Below are positions 1 to 8,568 of a stretch of DNA of 64,000 nucleotides, piece after piece. The first letter of the stretch is position 1; each line of letters begins with the position of its first letter. Source of the DNA: Bradyrhizobium sp. CCGUVB1N3 (GTDB lineage: Bacteria; Pseudomonadota; Alphaproteobacteria; Rhizobiales; Xanthobacteraceae); the NCBI RefSeq assembly GCF_024199925.1, contig NZ_JANADR010000001.1, forward strand, positions 8,249,501-8,313,500, read 5' to 3'. The position numbers and the translations under genes were made by a program. The notes beneath the pieces were generated by a model, which ran no database searches, was not told the DNA's origin, and saw only the letters and a list, made by a program, of their open reading frames with translations.

Positions 1-1269
1 ACGGCGAGCCGACCCGGCTTGCAGCATATCGCTGTGCCACTGCTGCGCGGCAATGTTGTCAGCACCATCTCGGCCAGCGGCAATGTCCGGCCGGTCAGCA
101 TCGTGCGGGTAAGCACGCTGCAGGGCGGCACGCTGGTGAGGATTCCGGTCGACTTCAATTCGGATGTGCACAAAGGCGATCTGCTGGCCCAGATCGACGA
201 CGTCGCGCAACGCAGCGAGCTGCGCCGTGCGACCGCCGAAGTCGCCGTCGCGGCCGCTCAGCAGCGGGTGGAGGAGGCGCTGGTGGTGCAGCGCAGCGCT
301 GAAATCGCCGCGGCGCAGGCGCAATACGAATCGATGTTGGCGGCGGCCGGCGCCTCTCGCGGCGACCTTGATGTCGCTGCGGCGGCGGTGGTCCGCCAGG
401 AGGCACTGTTGAAGAATGGCGTCGCCACCGAAGTGGCTGCGTTGAACGCGCGGGCTGCCCGCGACACCGCGCGGGCCAAGCTGGAGCAGGCCGACAGCAC
501 CGTGCGTCATGCCAAGGCCTCCCGTGAGGCGGCCGAAGCGGCGCTGCTGGCGGTTCGTGCCCAGCAGGAATCCAGCGTAGCGACGCTGGCGCAGGCGACG
601 GCGCGCCAACAACGCGCACGCATCGATCTCGATCGGACACGGATCCTGTCGCCGGTGGACGGCACTGTGGTCTGGAAGTCGGTGGATGTCGGGCAAACCG
701 TATCGACCAACGTCGATCCACCGGTCCTGTTCTTCATCGCCCAGGATCTCACCGAAGTGCAGATCGAGACCACCATCGACGAGAACGACATCAGCCATGT
801 CCGGGTCGGCCAGACAGTGAGCTTCACAGTGGCAGCCTATCCCGGTGAGCAATTCCAGGGCGCCGTCAAGCAGATCCGCACCGGCTCGGAGGCCTTGTTC
901 GGAAGCAAGCAGGGCACGGTCTCGGCCGTGACCTATATTGTCGAGATAGCCACTGCGAACAAGGATCGCCGGCTGTTGCCGGGCATGACGGCCTCGGTGC
1001 GGATCGTCACCGCACAGGCACAGGACCAGTTGACCGTGCCTGCCGCGGCGCTCCGCTTTGGCGAAAGATTCGTCGCGAAAAACGCCGTACAAATGCCGAA
1101 CCGCCCCGGATTGCGGCCGCTGCTATTGATCGACGAGGCCAATAACAGCCGTGTCATCGCGGTCAGACTGCTGGCCAGCGATGGCGTCAGCACCGCAGTC
1201 GAAACCGGCGCGGCGTGGACCATTAATGACCGGGTGATCGTCGCAGAAAGGCCGGTCCATGAGCGTTAA
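1..1269 (+). CDS. HlyD/MacA-type efflux periplasmic adaptor (5' end outside window)
   Basis: Periplasmic adaptor subunit of a tripartite efflux pump, expected to link an inner-membrane ABC permease to an outer-membrane channel. The reading frame is open to base 1, so the N-terminus, including any membrane anchor, lies upstream; the TTG at 19 is only an internal codon. Visible parts are a barrel-sandwich half, a long Ala/Gln/Arg-rich alpha-hairpin (roughly residues 65-205), the returning lipoyl half with RTRILSPVDGTVV, and beta-barrel/membrane-proximal domains. The last 11 bases overlap the ABC ATPase gene, and an FtsX-type permease follows, which is the MacA-MacB layout with MacB split in two. 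The substrate cannot be told from sequence. Confidence 0.9.
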   Translation, partial: TASRPGLQHIAVPLLRGNVVSTISASGNVRPVSIVRVSTLQGGTLVRIPVDFNSDVHKGDLLAQIDDVAQRSELRRATAEVAVAAAQQRVEEALVVQRSAEIAAAQAQYESMLAAAGASRGDLDVAAAAVVRQEALLKNGVATEVAALNARAARDTARAKLEQADSTVRHAKASREAAEAALLAVRAQQESSVATLAQATARQQRARIDLDRTRILSPVDGTVVWKSVDVGQTVSTNVDPPVLFFIAQDLTEVQIETTIDENDISHVRVGQTVSFTVAAYPGEQFQGAVKQIRTGSEALFGSKQGTVSAVTYIVEIATANKDRRLLPGMTASVRIVTAQAQDQLTVPAAALRFGERFVAKNAVQMPNRPGLRPLLLIDEANNSRVIAVRLLASDGVSTAVETGAAWTINDRVIVAERPVHER

Positions 1270-1996
1270 TCGACACGGCGCTGCGCGCCCCGCAGCAATC
1301 CACATGCGCGGCGTGGTCAAGGTTCATCGCGACGGGCAAGGCGGCACGGTTGCAGCCCTCAATGGGCTCGACGTCAGCATCGCGCAAGGCGAGTTCGTCG
1401 CTGCCGTCGGTCCGTCCGGTTCGGGGAAGTCGACCTTCCTCGGTATTGCCGGTTGCCTCGACCGGGCGACATCGGGTGAATACCGGCTCGGTGACCTGTC
1501 GGTATCTGGCATGGATCACGATCAGCTCGCCTGGCTGCGCGCGCACCGGCTCGGCTTCGTGTTTCAGTCGTTTCAGCTGTTGAACCATCTCAGCGTGATC
1601 GACAACGTCGTCCAGCCGATGCTCTACACCGGGCGTCCGAAACGCGAGCGAAATGGACGGGCGATGGCTTGCCTTGAACGGGTCGGGCTCGCGCAACTGA
1701 GCGAGCGGCGACCTTATCAGTTGTCTGGTGGCCAGCAGCAGCGCGTGGCGATCGCCCGAGCCCTGGCCAATGAGCCAGCGATCCTATTCGCCGACGAACC
1801 AACTGCGGCGCTCGACCCCGACAACAAGGCCCAGGTGCTCGATCTGATCGATGATCTCAACGCCGGCGGACTGACCGTGGTGCTGGTGACCCATGATAGC
1901 GACGCGGCGCGACGCGCGCACCGTCTCATCCATTTTCGGGCCGGGCGCGCTTTCAATGTGGTGAGCGCCGATCAATCCTCGGAGCGCCTGGCATGA
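1259..1996 (+). CDS. ABC transporter ATP-binding protein, MacB/LolD type
   Basis: Cytoplasmic ATPase of the efflux system. It shows Walker [11 protein letters not shown]-loop region FVFQSFQLLNHLSV, signature [15 protein letters not shown], Walker B ILFADEPTAALD and H-loop VTHD. At 245 residues it is a stand-alone nucleotide-binding domain of the LolD/MacB class. The start ATG lies inside the 3' end of the adaptor gene, and the stop overlaps the permease start as ATGA, so the three genes are probably translationally coupled. LolD-type lipoprotein release is an alternative, but the adjacent HlyD adaptor argues for export. Confidence 0.93.
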   Translation: MSVNRHGAARPAAIHMRGVVKVHRDGQGGTVAALNGLDVSIAQGEFVAAVGPSGSGKSTFLGIAGCLDRATSGEYRLGDLSVSGMDHDQLAWLRAHRLGFVFQSFQLLNHLSVIDNVVQPMLYTGRPKRERNGRAMACLERVGLAQLSERRPYQLSGGQQQRVAIARALANEPAILFADEPTAALDPDNKAQVLDLIDDLNAGGLTVVLVTHDSDAARRAHRLIHFRAGRAFNVVSADQSSERLA

Positions 1997-3234
1997 TGTT
2001 GCGTACACATCTGGCGGGGGCGATGAGCGCCCTGCGGGCGAGCTCGTTGCGCAGCCTGCTCACGATGGGAGGACTCGCGGTCGGAGTGGCGTCGCTGATC
2101 GGGCTTGCCGGAATCGGCGACGGATTCACCTCCGCGGTATCGGACGAAATGGCCGCGCTCGGAACCCATTTGCTGGTGGTCGAACCCCGCTCGCCGGCTC
2201 AGGACCGCCGCGCCGACCGCAAACTTCCCGGCACCTTGATTGCCGACGATGCCCGCGTGATCGCGGCGATTCCGGGCGTCGCCAATGCCGCGCCCATTGT
2301 GCTTGGCGCGCTGGTCGCGCTGGGGCCGTCAGGCAACGGCAGCCTGTCGCTGATCGGCAGCGAGTCGTCCTTTGCGCAGGCGCTGCATTTGAAAGCGGCC
2401 AGCGGTCGCCTGCTTCTCGCCGCCGATGAAAGGGAAGCCGCCAAGAACGTCGTGCTCGGCGCGCGGATCGCGCGCGTCCTGCTTGGTGCCGAGGCCGTCG
2501 AGTTGGTCGCCCGGGACCGCGCCGAGATCACAATTGGCAAGGCGCTGTTTCACGTCATCGCCGTGCTTGAGCCTGTGGGCAGCGTTGCGGGCTGGAATAT
2601 CGATGAAAGCGGGCTGATGCCATTCGCGACCGCGCGGTTGCGGCTGCTCGGCGCCGATCATCAGACCCCGCTCAGGGTGGATGCGCTGTTAATCGATCTG
2701 GTCGATCCCGCAGCGAAAACCGCGATCACCGCGGATGCACGCGCAGCGCTTCGCGAACGGCATCGCATCGTGGCGCGGGACTCCAGCGATTTTGCGGTAG
2801 TCGATCTCGCCGCCAGCGCCCGGGCCGAGGATGCAATTCTGCGCACCGTCCGTTTGTTCTTGTTGGTGACGGCGGTTGCAACGATTCTGGTCGGCGGCGT
2901 CGGCATCGCCAACATCATGCTGGTGGCAGTGGCGGAGCGACGGGGCGAAATCGGCCTGCTGCAGGCCTTGGGAGCGCGCCGTCAGGATATTCTCCTCCAG
3001 TTCCTGCTTGAGGCAACCATCCTGGCGGTCTGTGGCGGCCTGTGCGGCGCCGGCCTTGGCGTTGGCGGCGGTCAACTCGCGGCTGTAATGATGGGGCTAC
3101 GTTTTCACGTCGCCGTCGGGTTTGTTGCCGCGGCCGTCGCCGGCGCCGGAATGGTTGGCGTTGCATCCGGATTGTTTCCCGCCCGGCAGGCGAGTCGGCT
3201 CAGTCCGCTGACGGCGCTGCGCGGGCCAGGCTGA
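1993..3234 (+). CDS. MacB-like FtsX-family ABC permease
   Basis: Inner-membrane permease of 413 residues. Layout follows the MacB/FtsX family: one N-terminal membrane helix (about residues 18-45), a large periplasmic domain (about 50-285), then three C-terminal helices with the conserved GGVGIANIMLVAVAERRGEIG segment near the first of them. The start overlaps the ATPase stop by 4 bases. This is the last gene of the operon; an HU-like gene follows after 65 bases. MacB-type permeases drive export by a mechanical bellows motion with the adaptor; specificity (drug, lipopeptide or other) is unknown here. Confidence 0.92.
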   Translation: MMLRTHLAGAMSALRASSLRSLLTMGGLAVGVASLIGLAGIGDGFTSAVSDEMAALGTHLLVVEPRSPAQDRRADRKLPGTLIADDARVIAAIPGVANAAPIVLGALVALGPSGNGSLSLIGSESSFAQALHLKAASGRLLLAADEREAAKNVVLGARIARVLLGAEAVELVARDRAEITIGKALFHVIAVLEPVGSVAGWNIDESGLMPFATARLRLLGADHQTPLRVDALLIDLVDPAAKTAITADARAALRERHRIVARDSSDFAVVDLAASARAEDAILRTVRLFLLVTAVATILVGGVGIANIMLVAVAERRGEIGLLQALGARRQDILLQFLLEATILAVCGGLCGAGLGVGGGQLAAVMMGLRFHVAVGFVAAAVAGAGMVGVASGLFPARQASRLSPLTALRGPG

Positions 3235-3299
3235 CGGCAACGACATCCGCTGGCAGCGGGTCTGGTATGTGAAATCGCTTCCAAGATGGAGCCCGTTCG

Positions 3300-3606
3300 A
3301 TGACAACTGCCAATGAGATCGCCAAGAAGATTTGCAGCCGAGAACGACCTGACAAAGGCACAGGCGAAAGCCATCGTCGATGGCGTGTTCAAGGCGATCA
3401 CCGATGCGGCCGTGAGCGGAGCCGAAACGAGGCTCCCTGGGTTCGGTAAGTTCAAGGTCAAGGATAGCCCGGCCCGGGAAGGCCGCAATCCGTCGACCGG
3501 CGCAACGATTGCGATCACAGCTTCCAGGAAGCTGACTTTTGCGGCTGCCAAAGCCATCAAGCATGTTCTCAACGGAGGAGCGGACCGTAACGACGGTGCA
3601 TCGTAA
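3300..3606 (+). pseudogene. HU/IHF-family DNA-binding protein with a 1-base frameshift
   Basis: Nucleoid-associated HU-type protein. From ATG 3300, with GGAG 8 bases upstream, the frame reads MTTANEIAKKI, a normal HU N-terminus, then goes out of frame. The remainder, from AAENDLTKAQAKAIVDGVF through the DNA-binding arm region (SPAREGRNPSTGATIAI) to the stop at 3606, is in the next frame. Removing one T from the TTT at 3331-3333 would join the halves into about 101 residues, normal for HU. An ATG at 3313 opens the second frame but has no ribosome site and would replace the first helix with an unrelated peptide. Either a recent mutation or a sequencing error. Confidence 0.8.
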
Positions 3607-3631
3607 GACGCAAGAGGAGGGGGCTTATGAA

Positions 3632-3779
3632 CCTCCCCAACCCTCCCCCGCAAGCGACCGCCTGCGGGGGGAGAGGCCGACACGCGGAGCGTTGCGGGTG
3701 AGGGGGAGCTTCCGCGAGTCTCACTCGTACCGTTCTTGTGGAGAGAGCCCCTCTCGCCGTTAGAACGGGGAGAGGGAGA
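3632..3779. repeat. GGGGAGAGG-type intergenic palindromic element, copy 1
   Basis: About 150 bases made of paired C-rich and G-rich blocks (CCTCCCCC...GGGGGGAGAGG, then GAGAGAGCCCCTCTC...GGGGAGAGGGAGA) able to form two hairpins. It fills the gap between the convergent HU-like gene and the XRE-cupin gene. Related copies lie at 10287-10442 and inside the helicase gene at 36562-36700. Elements of this look are common between genes in Bradyrhizobium. Confidence 0.7.
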
Positions 3780-3783
3780 AGAG

Positions 3784-4452
3784 TCAGCTCGCCCCCGTCA
3801 CGCAGTTCACCCACAACACCACGGCTTTGGCATCGTCGGCCGGATTGGAGAACCGGTGCGGCCGGCGGCTGGCAAAGCGAAAACTGTCGCCCGTCTTCAG
3901 TGACCACGTCTCGGTGTCGACCGTCAGCATCATCTCGCCTTCGAGCACGAGGCCGGCTTCCTCGCCGTCATGGGTGTAGAGCTCGTCGCCGGTCGAGCCG
4001 CCGGGCTCGAGATGCACCAGGAACAGGTTGAGCCGGTTCTCGGCGCCCGCGGCGCTGAGGAGCTGTTTCGAAATGCCGGTGCGCCAGAGCTTCAGTTCGG
4101 GGCGTTGCATCCCGCGCGTCACCACGGAATCGGACGCGCCATCCGTGCCTGGGCTCGCGCCGAACAGCGCGGCGATGCCGACGCCGAGCACGTCGGCCAG
4201 GGTCGCGAGCACACGCAGCGAGGGCGAGGACAGGCCGCGCTCGATCTGGCTGAGGAACCCGATCGACAGCGACGTGCGCTCAGCGACCGTCTCCAGCGAG
4301 AGTTGCCGTGTCTGCCTGAGATCGCGGATGCGGCGTCCGACCGCGACGTCCATCGCCGGCTCGGCCGGCTTGGTCACCGGTTTGGCGACGGCCTTTGCCT
4401 TCTTCACCGCCTTCGCGGCGGCCGGTTTGCGCATTCTTTTGCCACCGCTCAC
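3784..4452 (-). CDS. XRE-family regulator with C-terminal cupin domain (PuuR-like)
   Basis: Transcriptional regulator of 222 residues: a Lys/Ala-rich N-terminal tail (1-33), a helix-turn-helix domain (about 37-92, RQTRQLSLETVAERTSLS then FLSQIERGLSSPS), and a cupin ligand-binding barrel (about 145-215, including HDGEEAGLVLEGEM). E. coli PuuR, which controls putrescine use, has this architecture. The start chosen is the GTG at 4452, which has GGAAG about 9 bases upstream; an ATG at 4434 is possible. It is divergent from the amino-acid ABC operon and probably controls it and itself. Confidence 0.88.
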   Translation of the reverse strand: MSGGKRMRKPAAAKAVKKAKAVAKPVTKPAEPAMDVAVGRRIRDLRQTRQLSLETVAERTSLSIGFLSQIERGLSSPSLRVLATLADVLGVGIAALFGASPGTDGASDSVVTRGMQRPELKLWRTGISKQLLSAAGAENRLNLFLVHLEPGGSTGDELYTHDGEEAGLVLEGEMMLTVDTETWSLKTGDSFRFASRRPHRFSNPADDAKAVVLWVNCVTGAS

Positions 4453-4515
4453 GTCAAACCGCTTCCTTCATGTGCATGAAAACCGCTTGCCAAGCCTGCC
4501 AAAGTGTGACCAGAT

Positions 4516-4531
4516 TTTCATATTGGTGAAA
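4516..4531. promoter_or_regulatory. Candidate operator between regulator and ABC operon
   Basis: Inverted repeat TTTCA-6-TGAAA in the 182-base divergent region, 64 bases from the regulator start and 103 from the transporter start. Its position fits an XRE-regulator operator; the motif itself is not matched to a known consensus. Confidence 0.35.
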
Positions 4532-4590
4532 GTAAGCCGAAACGGCCCGACCCGCAACATCTGCCGTCACAAGCTGCGCGGGGGCCGTCA

Positions 4591-4624
4591 TCGGTCGAAC
4601 CCAAGAGTCGGTCGAACCCAAGAG
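4591..4624 (+). repeat. Perfect 17-base tandem duplication in the leader of the ABC operon
   Basis: TCGGTCGAACCCAAGAG occurs twice back to back. The second copy ends in the AGAG that begins the purine-rich ribosome site (AGAGGGGG) of the binding-protein gene at 4635. Confidence 0.9.
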
Positions 4625-4634
4625 GGGGATTGCG

Positions 4635-5387
4635 ATGAAGCGTTTCGTTCAGGCCGCGGTCGCGGCGCTCGCCCTTGCAGCCAGCGTGCCGGCATCCGCG
4701 CAGCAGGTGCTGAAGGTCGGCTCGACCCCGACCGGTATCCCTTTCACGTTCCTCGACACCAAGACCAATACCATCCAGGGCGTCATGGTCGATCTCATCA
4801 CCGAGGTCGGCAAGGACGCCGGCCTCAACGTGCAGATCGAGCCGATGCAGTTCTCGGCGCTGATCCCCTCGCTGACCTCGAGCAAGATCGACATCATCGC
4901 GGCCGCAATGTTCATCACCGCGCCGCGCAAGGAGGTGATCGACTTCTCCGATCCGATCTACACCTATGGCGAAGGCCTTGTGGTGCCGAAGGGCGATACC
5001 AAGGCCTATGCCTCGCAGGAGGATCTGAAGGGTGAAGTTGTCGGTGCGCAGGTCGGCACCGCCTTCGTCGACGCGCTGAAGAAGTCGGGCCTCTTCAGCG
5101 ACGTGAAGGCCTACGACACCATTCCCGACATCATGCGCGACGTGAACGCCGCGCGCCTCAAGGCCGGCTTCGCCGACTATCCGATCCTCGCCTACAACCT
5201 CAAGCAGGGCGGCTTCCCCGAGGTGCGCCTCGTTGCGAGCTACAAGCCCGCGACCGTCGGCTCGGTCGGCATCGGCGTGCGCAAGAGCGACACCGAGCTG
5301 CTCGGAAAGATCAACGCCTCGCTCGGCCGACTGAAGGCGAACGGCACCGTGGACAAGATCCTGGACAAATGGGGCCTTAAGGGCTGA
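4635..5387 (+). CDS. Polar amino-acid ABC transporter, periplasmic binding protein
   Basis: Secreted solute-binding protein of 250 residues (SBP_bac_3 fold). Signal peptide [22 protein letters not shown] with cleavage near residue 22; then the family pattern [16 protein letters not shown] and later [18 protein letters not shown]. It captures the substrate for the permease and ATPase genes that follow 6 bases downstream and beyond. Start set by AGAGGGGG 6 bases before ATG 4635. The downstream PuuB-like oxidase and PuuR-like regulator hint that the ligand is an amine, polyamine conjugate or amino acid; this is inference. Confidence 0.92.
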   Translation: MKRFVQAAVAALALAASVPASAQQVLKVGSTPTGIPFTFLDTKTNTIQGVMVDLITEVGKDAGLNVQIEPMQFSALIPSLTSSKIDIIAAAMFITAPRKEVIDFSDPIYTYGEGLVVPKGDTKAYASQEDLKGEVVGAQVGTAFVDALKKSGLFSDVKAYDTIPDIMRDVNAARLKAGFADYPILAYNLKQGGFPEVRLVASYKPATVGSVGIGVRKSDTELLGKINASLGRLKANGTVDKILDKWGLKG

Positions 5388-5393
5388 TCGCCG

Positions 5394-6047
5394 ATGCAGG
5401 GCTTTTGGCGCGACACCGTCGAGTTCTTCCCGATCCTCCTGAACGGCGTCGCGCTCACGATCGTCGTCACCATCGGCTCGCTGATCCTCTCGACGCTGCT
5501 CGGGCTCGTCTGGGCCTTGATGCGGGTCTCCGGCGTCGGCTTCCTCGCAGGCCTGAGCGCCAGCGTGATCAACGTGATCCGCGGCATCCCGATCATCGTG
5601 CTGTTGTTCTATCTCTACTTCGTGATGCCCGATCTCGGTGTCACGCTCACCGCATTGCAGGCCGCGATCCTCGGGCTCGGCATCGCCTATTCGGCCTATC
5701 AGGCGGAAAACTTCCGCGCCGGCATCGAGGCGATCGACAAGGGACAGATCGAGGCGGCGCAGACCATCGGCATGGGCTGGTGGCTCACGATGCGCCGTGT
5801 GGTGCTGCCTCAGGCGGTGCGCATCGTGCTGCCGCCCTATGGCAACGTCATGATCATGATGCTGAAGGATTCGTCGCAGGCCTCGACCATCACGGTGGCC
5901 GAGCTTGCGCTCCAGGGCAAGTTGATCGCGTCCTCCACCTTCAAGAACACCAGCGTGTTCACGCTGGTGGCGCTGATGTATCTCACCATGAGCATCCCGC
6001 TGATCCTGCTGGTCCGTCACTTCGAGAAGCGGGCCGGCAAGCGATGA
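5394..6047 (+). CDS. Polar amino-acid ABC transporter, permease
   Basis: Inner-membrane permease of the HisM/GlnP class, 217 residues with about five hydrophobic segments. The EAA loop that docks on the ATPase is visible as [20 protein letters not shown]. Only one permease gene is present, so the transporter probably works as a homodimer. The stop overlaps the ATPase start as ATGA, indicating translational coupling. Confidence 0.93.
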   Translation: MQGFWRDTVEFFPILLNGVALTIVVTIGSLILSTLLGLVWALMRVSGVGFLAGLSASVINVIRGIPIIVLLFYLYFVMPDLGVTLTALQAAILGLGIAYSAYQAENFRAGIEAIDKGQIEAAQTIGMGWWLTMRRVVLPQAVRIVLPPYGNVMIMMLKDSSQASTITVAELALQGKLIASSTFKNTSVFTLVALMYLTMSIPLILLVRHFEKRAGKR

Positions 6048-6775
6048 TCGAGCTCGACGACATCCACAAGAGCTTTGGCAAGGTCGAGGTGCTCAAGGGC
6101 ATCACCGCGTCCGTCGAGAAGGGCGAGGTGGTCTGCATCATCGGTCCGTCCGGCTCCGGCAAGTCGACCATCCTGCGCTGTATCAACGGGCTCGAAAGCT
6201 ACGACCGCGGCGACATCAGCGTCGAGGGCACGCGCGTCGATCGCAGTGCGCCGTCGATCGTCTCGATCCGCACGCAGGTCTCGATGGTGTTCCAGCGCTT
6301 CAACCTGTTCCCGCATCGCACGGCGCTGGAGAACGTTGTCGAAGGGCCGCTCTACGTGAAGAAGCAGCCGCGCGCCGCGGCACTGGAGCGCGGCCGCGCG
6401 CTGCTCGCGCAGGTGGGGCTCGCCGAAAAGGCCGACATGCATCCGCCGCAGCTTTCCGGCGGTCAGCAGCAGCGCGTCGCGATCGCGCGTGCGCTCGCCA
6501 TGCAGCCCAAGGCGATCCTGTTCGACGAACCGACCTCGGCGCTCGATCCCGAGCTCGTCGGCGAGGTGCTTTCCGTGATGCGCAAGCTCGCCGACGACGG
6601 CATGACCATGGTCGTCGTCACCCACGAGATGGGCTTTGCCCGCGACGTCGCGGATCGGGTTCTGTTCATCGACGGCGGCGTCATCGTCGAGCAGGGGCCC
6701 GCGAAAGCGGTGCTCAACCAACCGCAGCATGCGCGGACGCAGGACTTCTTGCGCCGCGTGCTGCATCCGCTCTGA
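6044..6775 (+). CDS. Polar amino-acid ABC transporter, ATP-binding protein
   Basis: ATPase of the uptake system, 243 residues from ATG 6044. Motifs: Walker [11 protein letters not shown]-loop [11 protein letters not shown], signature [17 protein letters not shown], Walker [16 protein letters not shown] and H-loop THEMGFA, the typical GlnQ/HisP set. The reading frame extends far upstream of 6044, but that part has no ABC sequence and overlaps the permease. The oxidase gene starts 13 bases downstream, so transport and catabolism appear to be one operon. Confidence 0.95.
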   Translation: MIELDDIHKSFGKVEVLKGITASVEKGEVVCIIGPSGSGKSTILRCINGLESYDRGDISVEGTRVDRSAPSIVSIRTQVSMVFQRFNLFPHRTALENVVEGPLYVKKQPRAAALERGRALLAQVGLAEKADMHPPQLSGGQQQRVAIARALAMQPKAILFDEPTSALDPELVGEVLSVMRKLADDGMTMVVVTHEMGFARDVADRVLFIDGGVIVEQGPAKAVLNQPQHARTQDFLRRVLHPL

Positions 6776-6788
6776 TCCGGTGTCCGAC

Positions 6789-8081
6789 ATGACCGCGCCT
6801 GCGCGCCTGCCTTTGCCGCCCTCGCTCTACGCCGACACCGCCGTTGCGGCGGTGGCCACGCCGCCGCTCGATGCGGACAAGACCGTCTCGGTCGCGATCG
6901 TCGGCGGTGGTTACACCGGCCTGTCCACTGCGCTGCATCTGGCCGAACAGGGTGTCGACGCGCTGGTGCTGGAGGCGCAGGAGCCGGGCTGGGGCGCGTC
7001 CGGCAACAATGGCGGGCATACCAACCCGGGATTGAAGCACGATCCCGATCAGATCGAGGCCGATTTCGGCGCTGATCTCGGTCGCCGCATGATCGAATTC
7101 TCCTACGGCACGACCAATTTTACCCACGACCTGATCCGCCGTTACCAGATTCCTTGCGAGGCGCGACAAAGCGGCACGCTGCGCGCGGCCTATAATGAGG
7201 CGAGCGCTGCGGCGATCGAAAGCACCGCAAGGCAATGCATTCGCCGCGGCATGCCGGTGACGCTGCTGGGTCCCGAGCAATTGCGCGAGATGACCGGCAC
7301 CGACCGCTATCTCTGCGCCATGCTGGATGCGCGCGGCGGCGATCTGCATCCCCTCAGCTACGCCCGTGGCCTCGCACGCGCCGCGATCTCGGCCGGTGCG
7401 AGCGTGCACGGCGAAACCCCGGCGCTCTCCTTGCGCCGCGAGGGCACGCATTGGCGCATCGAGACGCCGCGCGCGGTCGTGCGCGCCGACAAGGTGCTGC
7501 TCGCCACCAACGGCTTTACGGATGATCTCTGGCCCCCGCTCCGCCGCACCATCGTTCCGGTGTTTTCGTCGATCGCCGCGACCGCGCCGCTCTCCGACGA
7601 GGTCGCCCGCTCGATCATGCCGACGCGTTCGGTGCTCTACGAAAGCGGCCACATCACGGTCTATTACCGCATCGATCAACAGAACCGCCTGCTGATGGGC
7701 GGCCGCGGCCCGATGCGCTGGATCAACGCGCCGTCCGATGTCGCCTATCTCATGCGCTATGCCGAGCGGCTGTGGCCGCAGCTCAAGGGCGTCGCCTGGA
7801 CCCATGGCTGGAACAGCCGCCTTGCCATCACCAAGGATCATTATCCGCATGTGCACGAGCCGGCAGAAAATATCCTGATCTCGCTGGGCTGCAATGGCCG
7901 TGGCGTCGCGCTCTCCACCGCGATGGGCGCGCAGCTCGCGCGACGCCTGATCGGCGGCGCCAAGGCCGAGATCGACATGCCCGTCACCGGCATCAAGCCG
8001 ATCCCGCTGCACGCGTTCTGGCCGGTCGGGGTGACGAGCGCGGTGATTGCCGGTCGCGTCCGGGACAGGCTGGGGATCTAG
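6789..8081 (+). CDS. FAD-dependent oxidoreductase, PuuB-like (DAO family)
   Basis: Probable flavoprotein amine oxidase, 430 residues from ATG 6789; a GTG at 6780 is possible. An N-terminal dinucleotide-binding motif VAIVGGGYTGLSTALHLAEQG is followed by WGASGNNGGH, the segment matching FGASGRNGGQ of E. coli gamma-glutamylputrescine oxidase PuuB, and the C-terminus ends in RDRLGI as in PuuB (RDRLGV). The catalytic class oxidises a secondary or primary amine to an aldehyde or imine with release of H2O2. It sits in an operon with an amino-acid importer, near a PuuR-like regulator and a gamma-glutamyltransferase. The exact substrate is unproven. Confidence 0.88.
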   Translation: MTAPARLPLPPSLYADTAVAAVATPPLDADKTVSVAIVGGGYTGLSTALHLAEQGVDALVLEAQEPGWGASGNNGGHTNPGLKHDPDQIEADFGADLGRRMIEFSYGTTNFTHDLIRRYQIPCEARQSGTLRAAYNEASAAAIESTARQCIRRGMPVTLLGPEQLREMTGTDRYLCAMLDARGGDLHPLSYARGLARAAISAGASVHGETPALSLRREGTHWRIETPRAVVRADKVLLATNGFTDDLWPPLRRTIVPVFSSIAATAPLSDEVARSIMPTRSVLYESGHITVYYRIDQQNRLLMGGRGPMRWINAPSDVAYLMRYAERLWPQLKGVAWTHGWNSRLAITKDHYPHVHEPAENILISLGCNGRGVALSTAMGAQLARRLIGGAKAEIDMPVTGIKPIPLHAFWPVGVTSAVIAGRVRDRLGI

Positions 8082-8082
8082 G

Positions 8083-8208
8083 GCATGATCCGGAAAAGTG
8101 TGAAGCGGTTTTCCCTCGCGACAAACGCGGAACGCGTTTGCGCGGAGATCATGCTCAAACAATAACTTAAAGCGCGATGACGATTCATCCCAATCTCATC
8201 GCGCTTTA
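8083..8208. repeat. Compound palindromic element GCATGATC...TCATCGCGCTTTA, copy 1
   Basis: Two nested palindromes. GCATGATC (8083) pairs with GATCATGC (8147), and TAAAGCGCGATGA (8168-8180) pairs perfectly with TCATCGCGCTTTA (8196-8208). It begins 2 bases after the oxidase stop and lies between convergent genes, so it could act as a transcription terminator for both. A second copy at 38618-38716 lacks the ACGCGG-rich middle part. Confidence 0.85.
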
Positions 8209-8257
8209 GAAAAGCGCCGCCCGATTTCGAGCGGCGCCTGGCAGGTTGTCTCCGATT

Positions 8258-8473
8258 TCAGCAGCGGCCCTGCTTCCACAGGCCGGGCGGGCAGCCCCTG
8301 CCGCGCCAGCCGACTTTGCGCCCGTGATACCAGCCGGGCGGCGTGCCATGGTGATGTCCATGGAATCCGCCGTGGCCGTGTCCATGGCCATGACCGCCTT
8401 TGGCGGATGCCGCGTTTGGCATGGTGAGGCCAGCCGCGATGATCAATGTCGCGGCGAGCGCAAGCTTCTTCAT
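8258..8473 (-). CDS. Small secreted His/Gly-rich protein
   Basis: A 71-residue protein: signal peptide MKKLALAATLIIAAGLTMPNAASA, a HGHGHGHGGFHGHHHG cluster, then a basic, Trp/Gly-rich tail with two cysteines (GCPPGLWKQGRC). Start at ATG 8473 with AGGAGA about 8 bases upstream; a TTG one codon earlier is less likely. The His cluster suggests periplasmic metal binding (Ni, Zn or Cu), but no function is known to me. Monocistronic, convergent with the oxidase operon. Confidence 0.75.
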   Translation of the reverse strand: MKKLALAATLIIAAGLTMPNAASAKGGHGHGHGHGGFHGHHHGTPPGWYHGRKVGWRGRGCPPGLWKQGRC

Positions 8474-8568
8474 CAAAATGATCTCCTCTTGGACGTACGC
8501 TTCTGTCCCGTTCGATGAACAGGCATCGGACGGTTAGCTCACCCACAAATGTGGAGGAGTCGTGACGC

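Noticed and set aside
3313..3606. HU gene starting at the ATG at 3313
   Set aside because: Gives MRSPRRF in place of the conserved HU start and lacks a ribosome site; the frameshift explanation fits better.
4518..6020. 500-codon open frame on the minus strand opposite the ABC binding protein and permease
   Set aside because: Shadow frame; the plus strand shows a signal peptide and the EAA permease motif.
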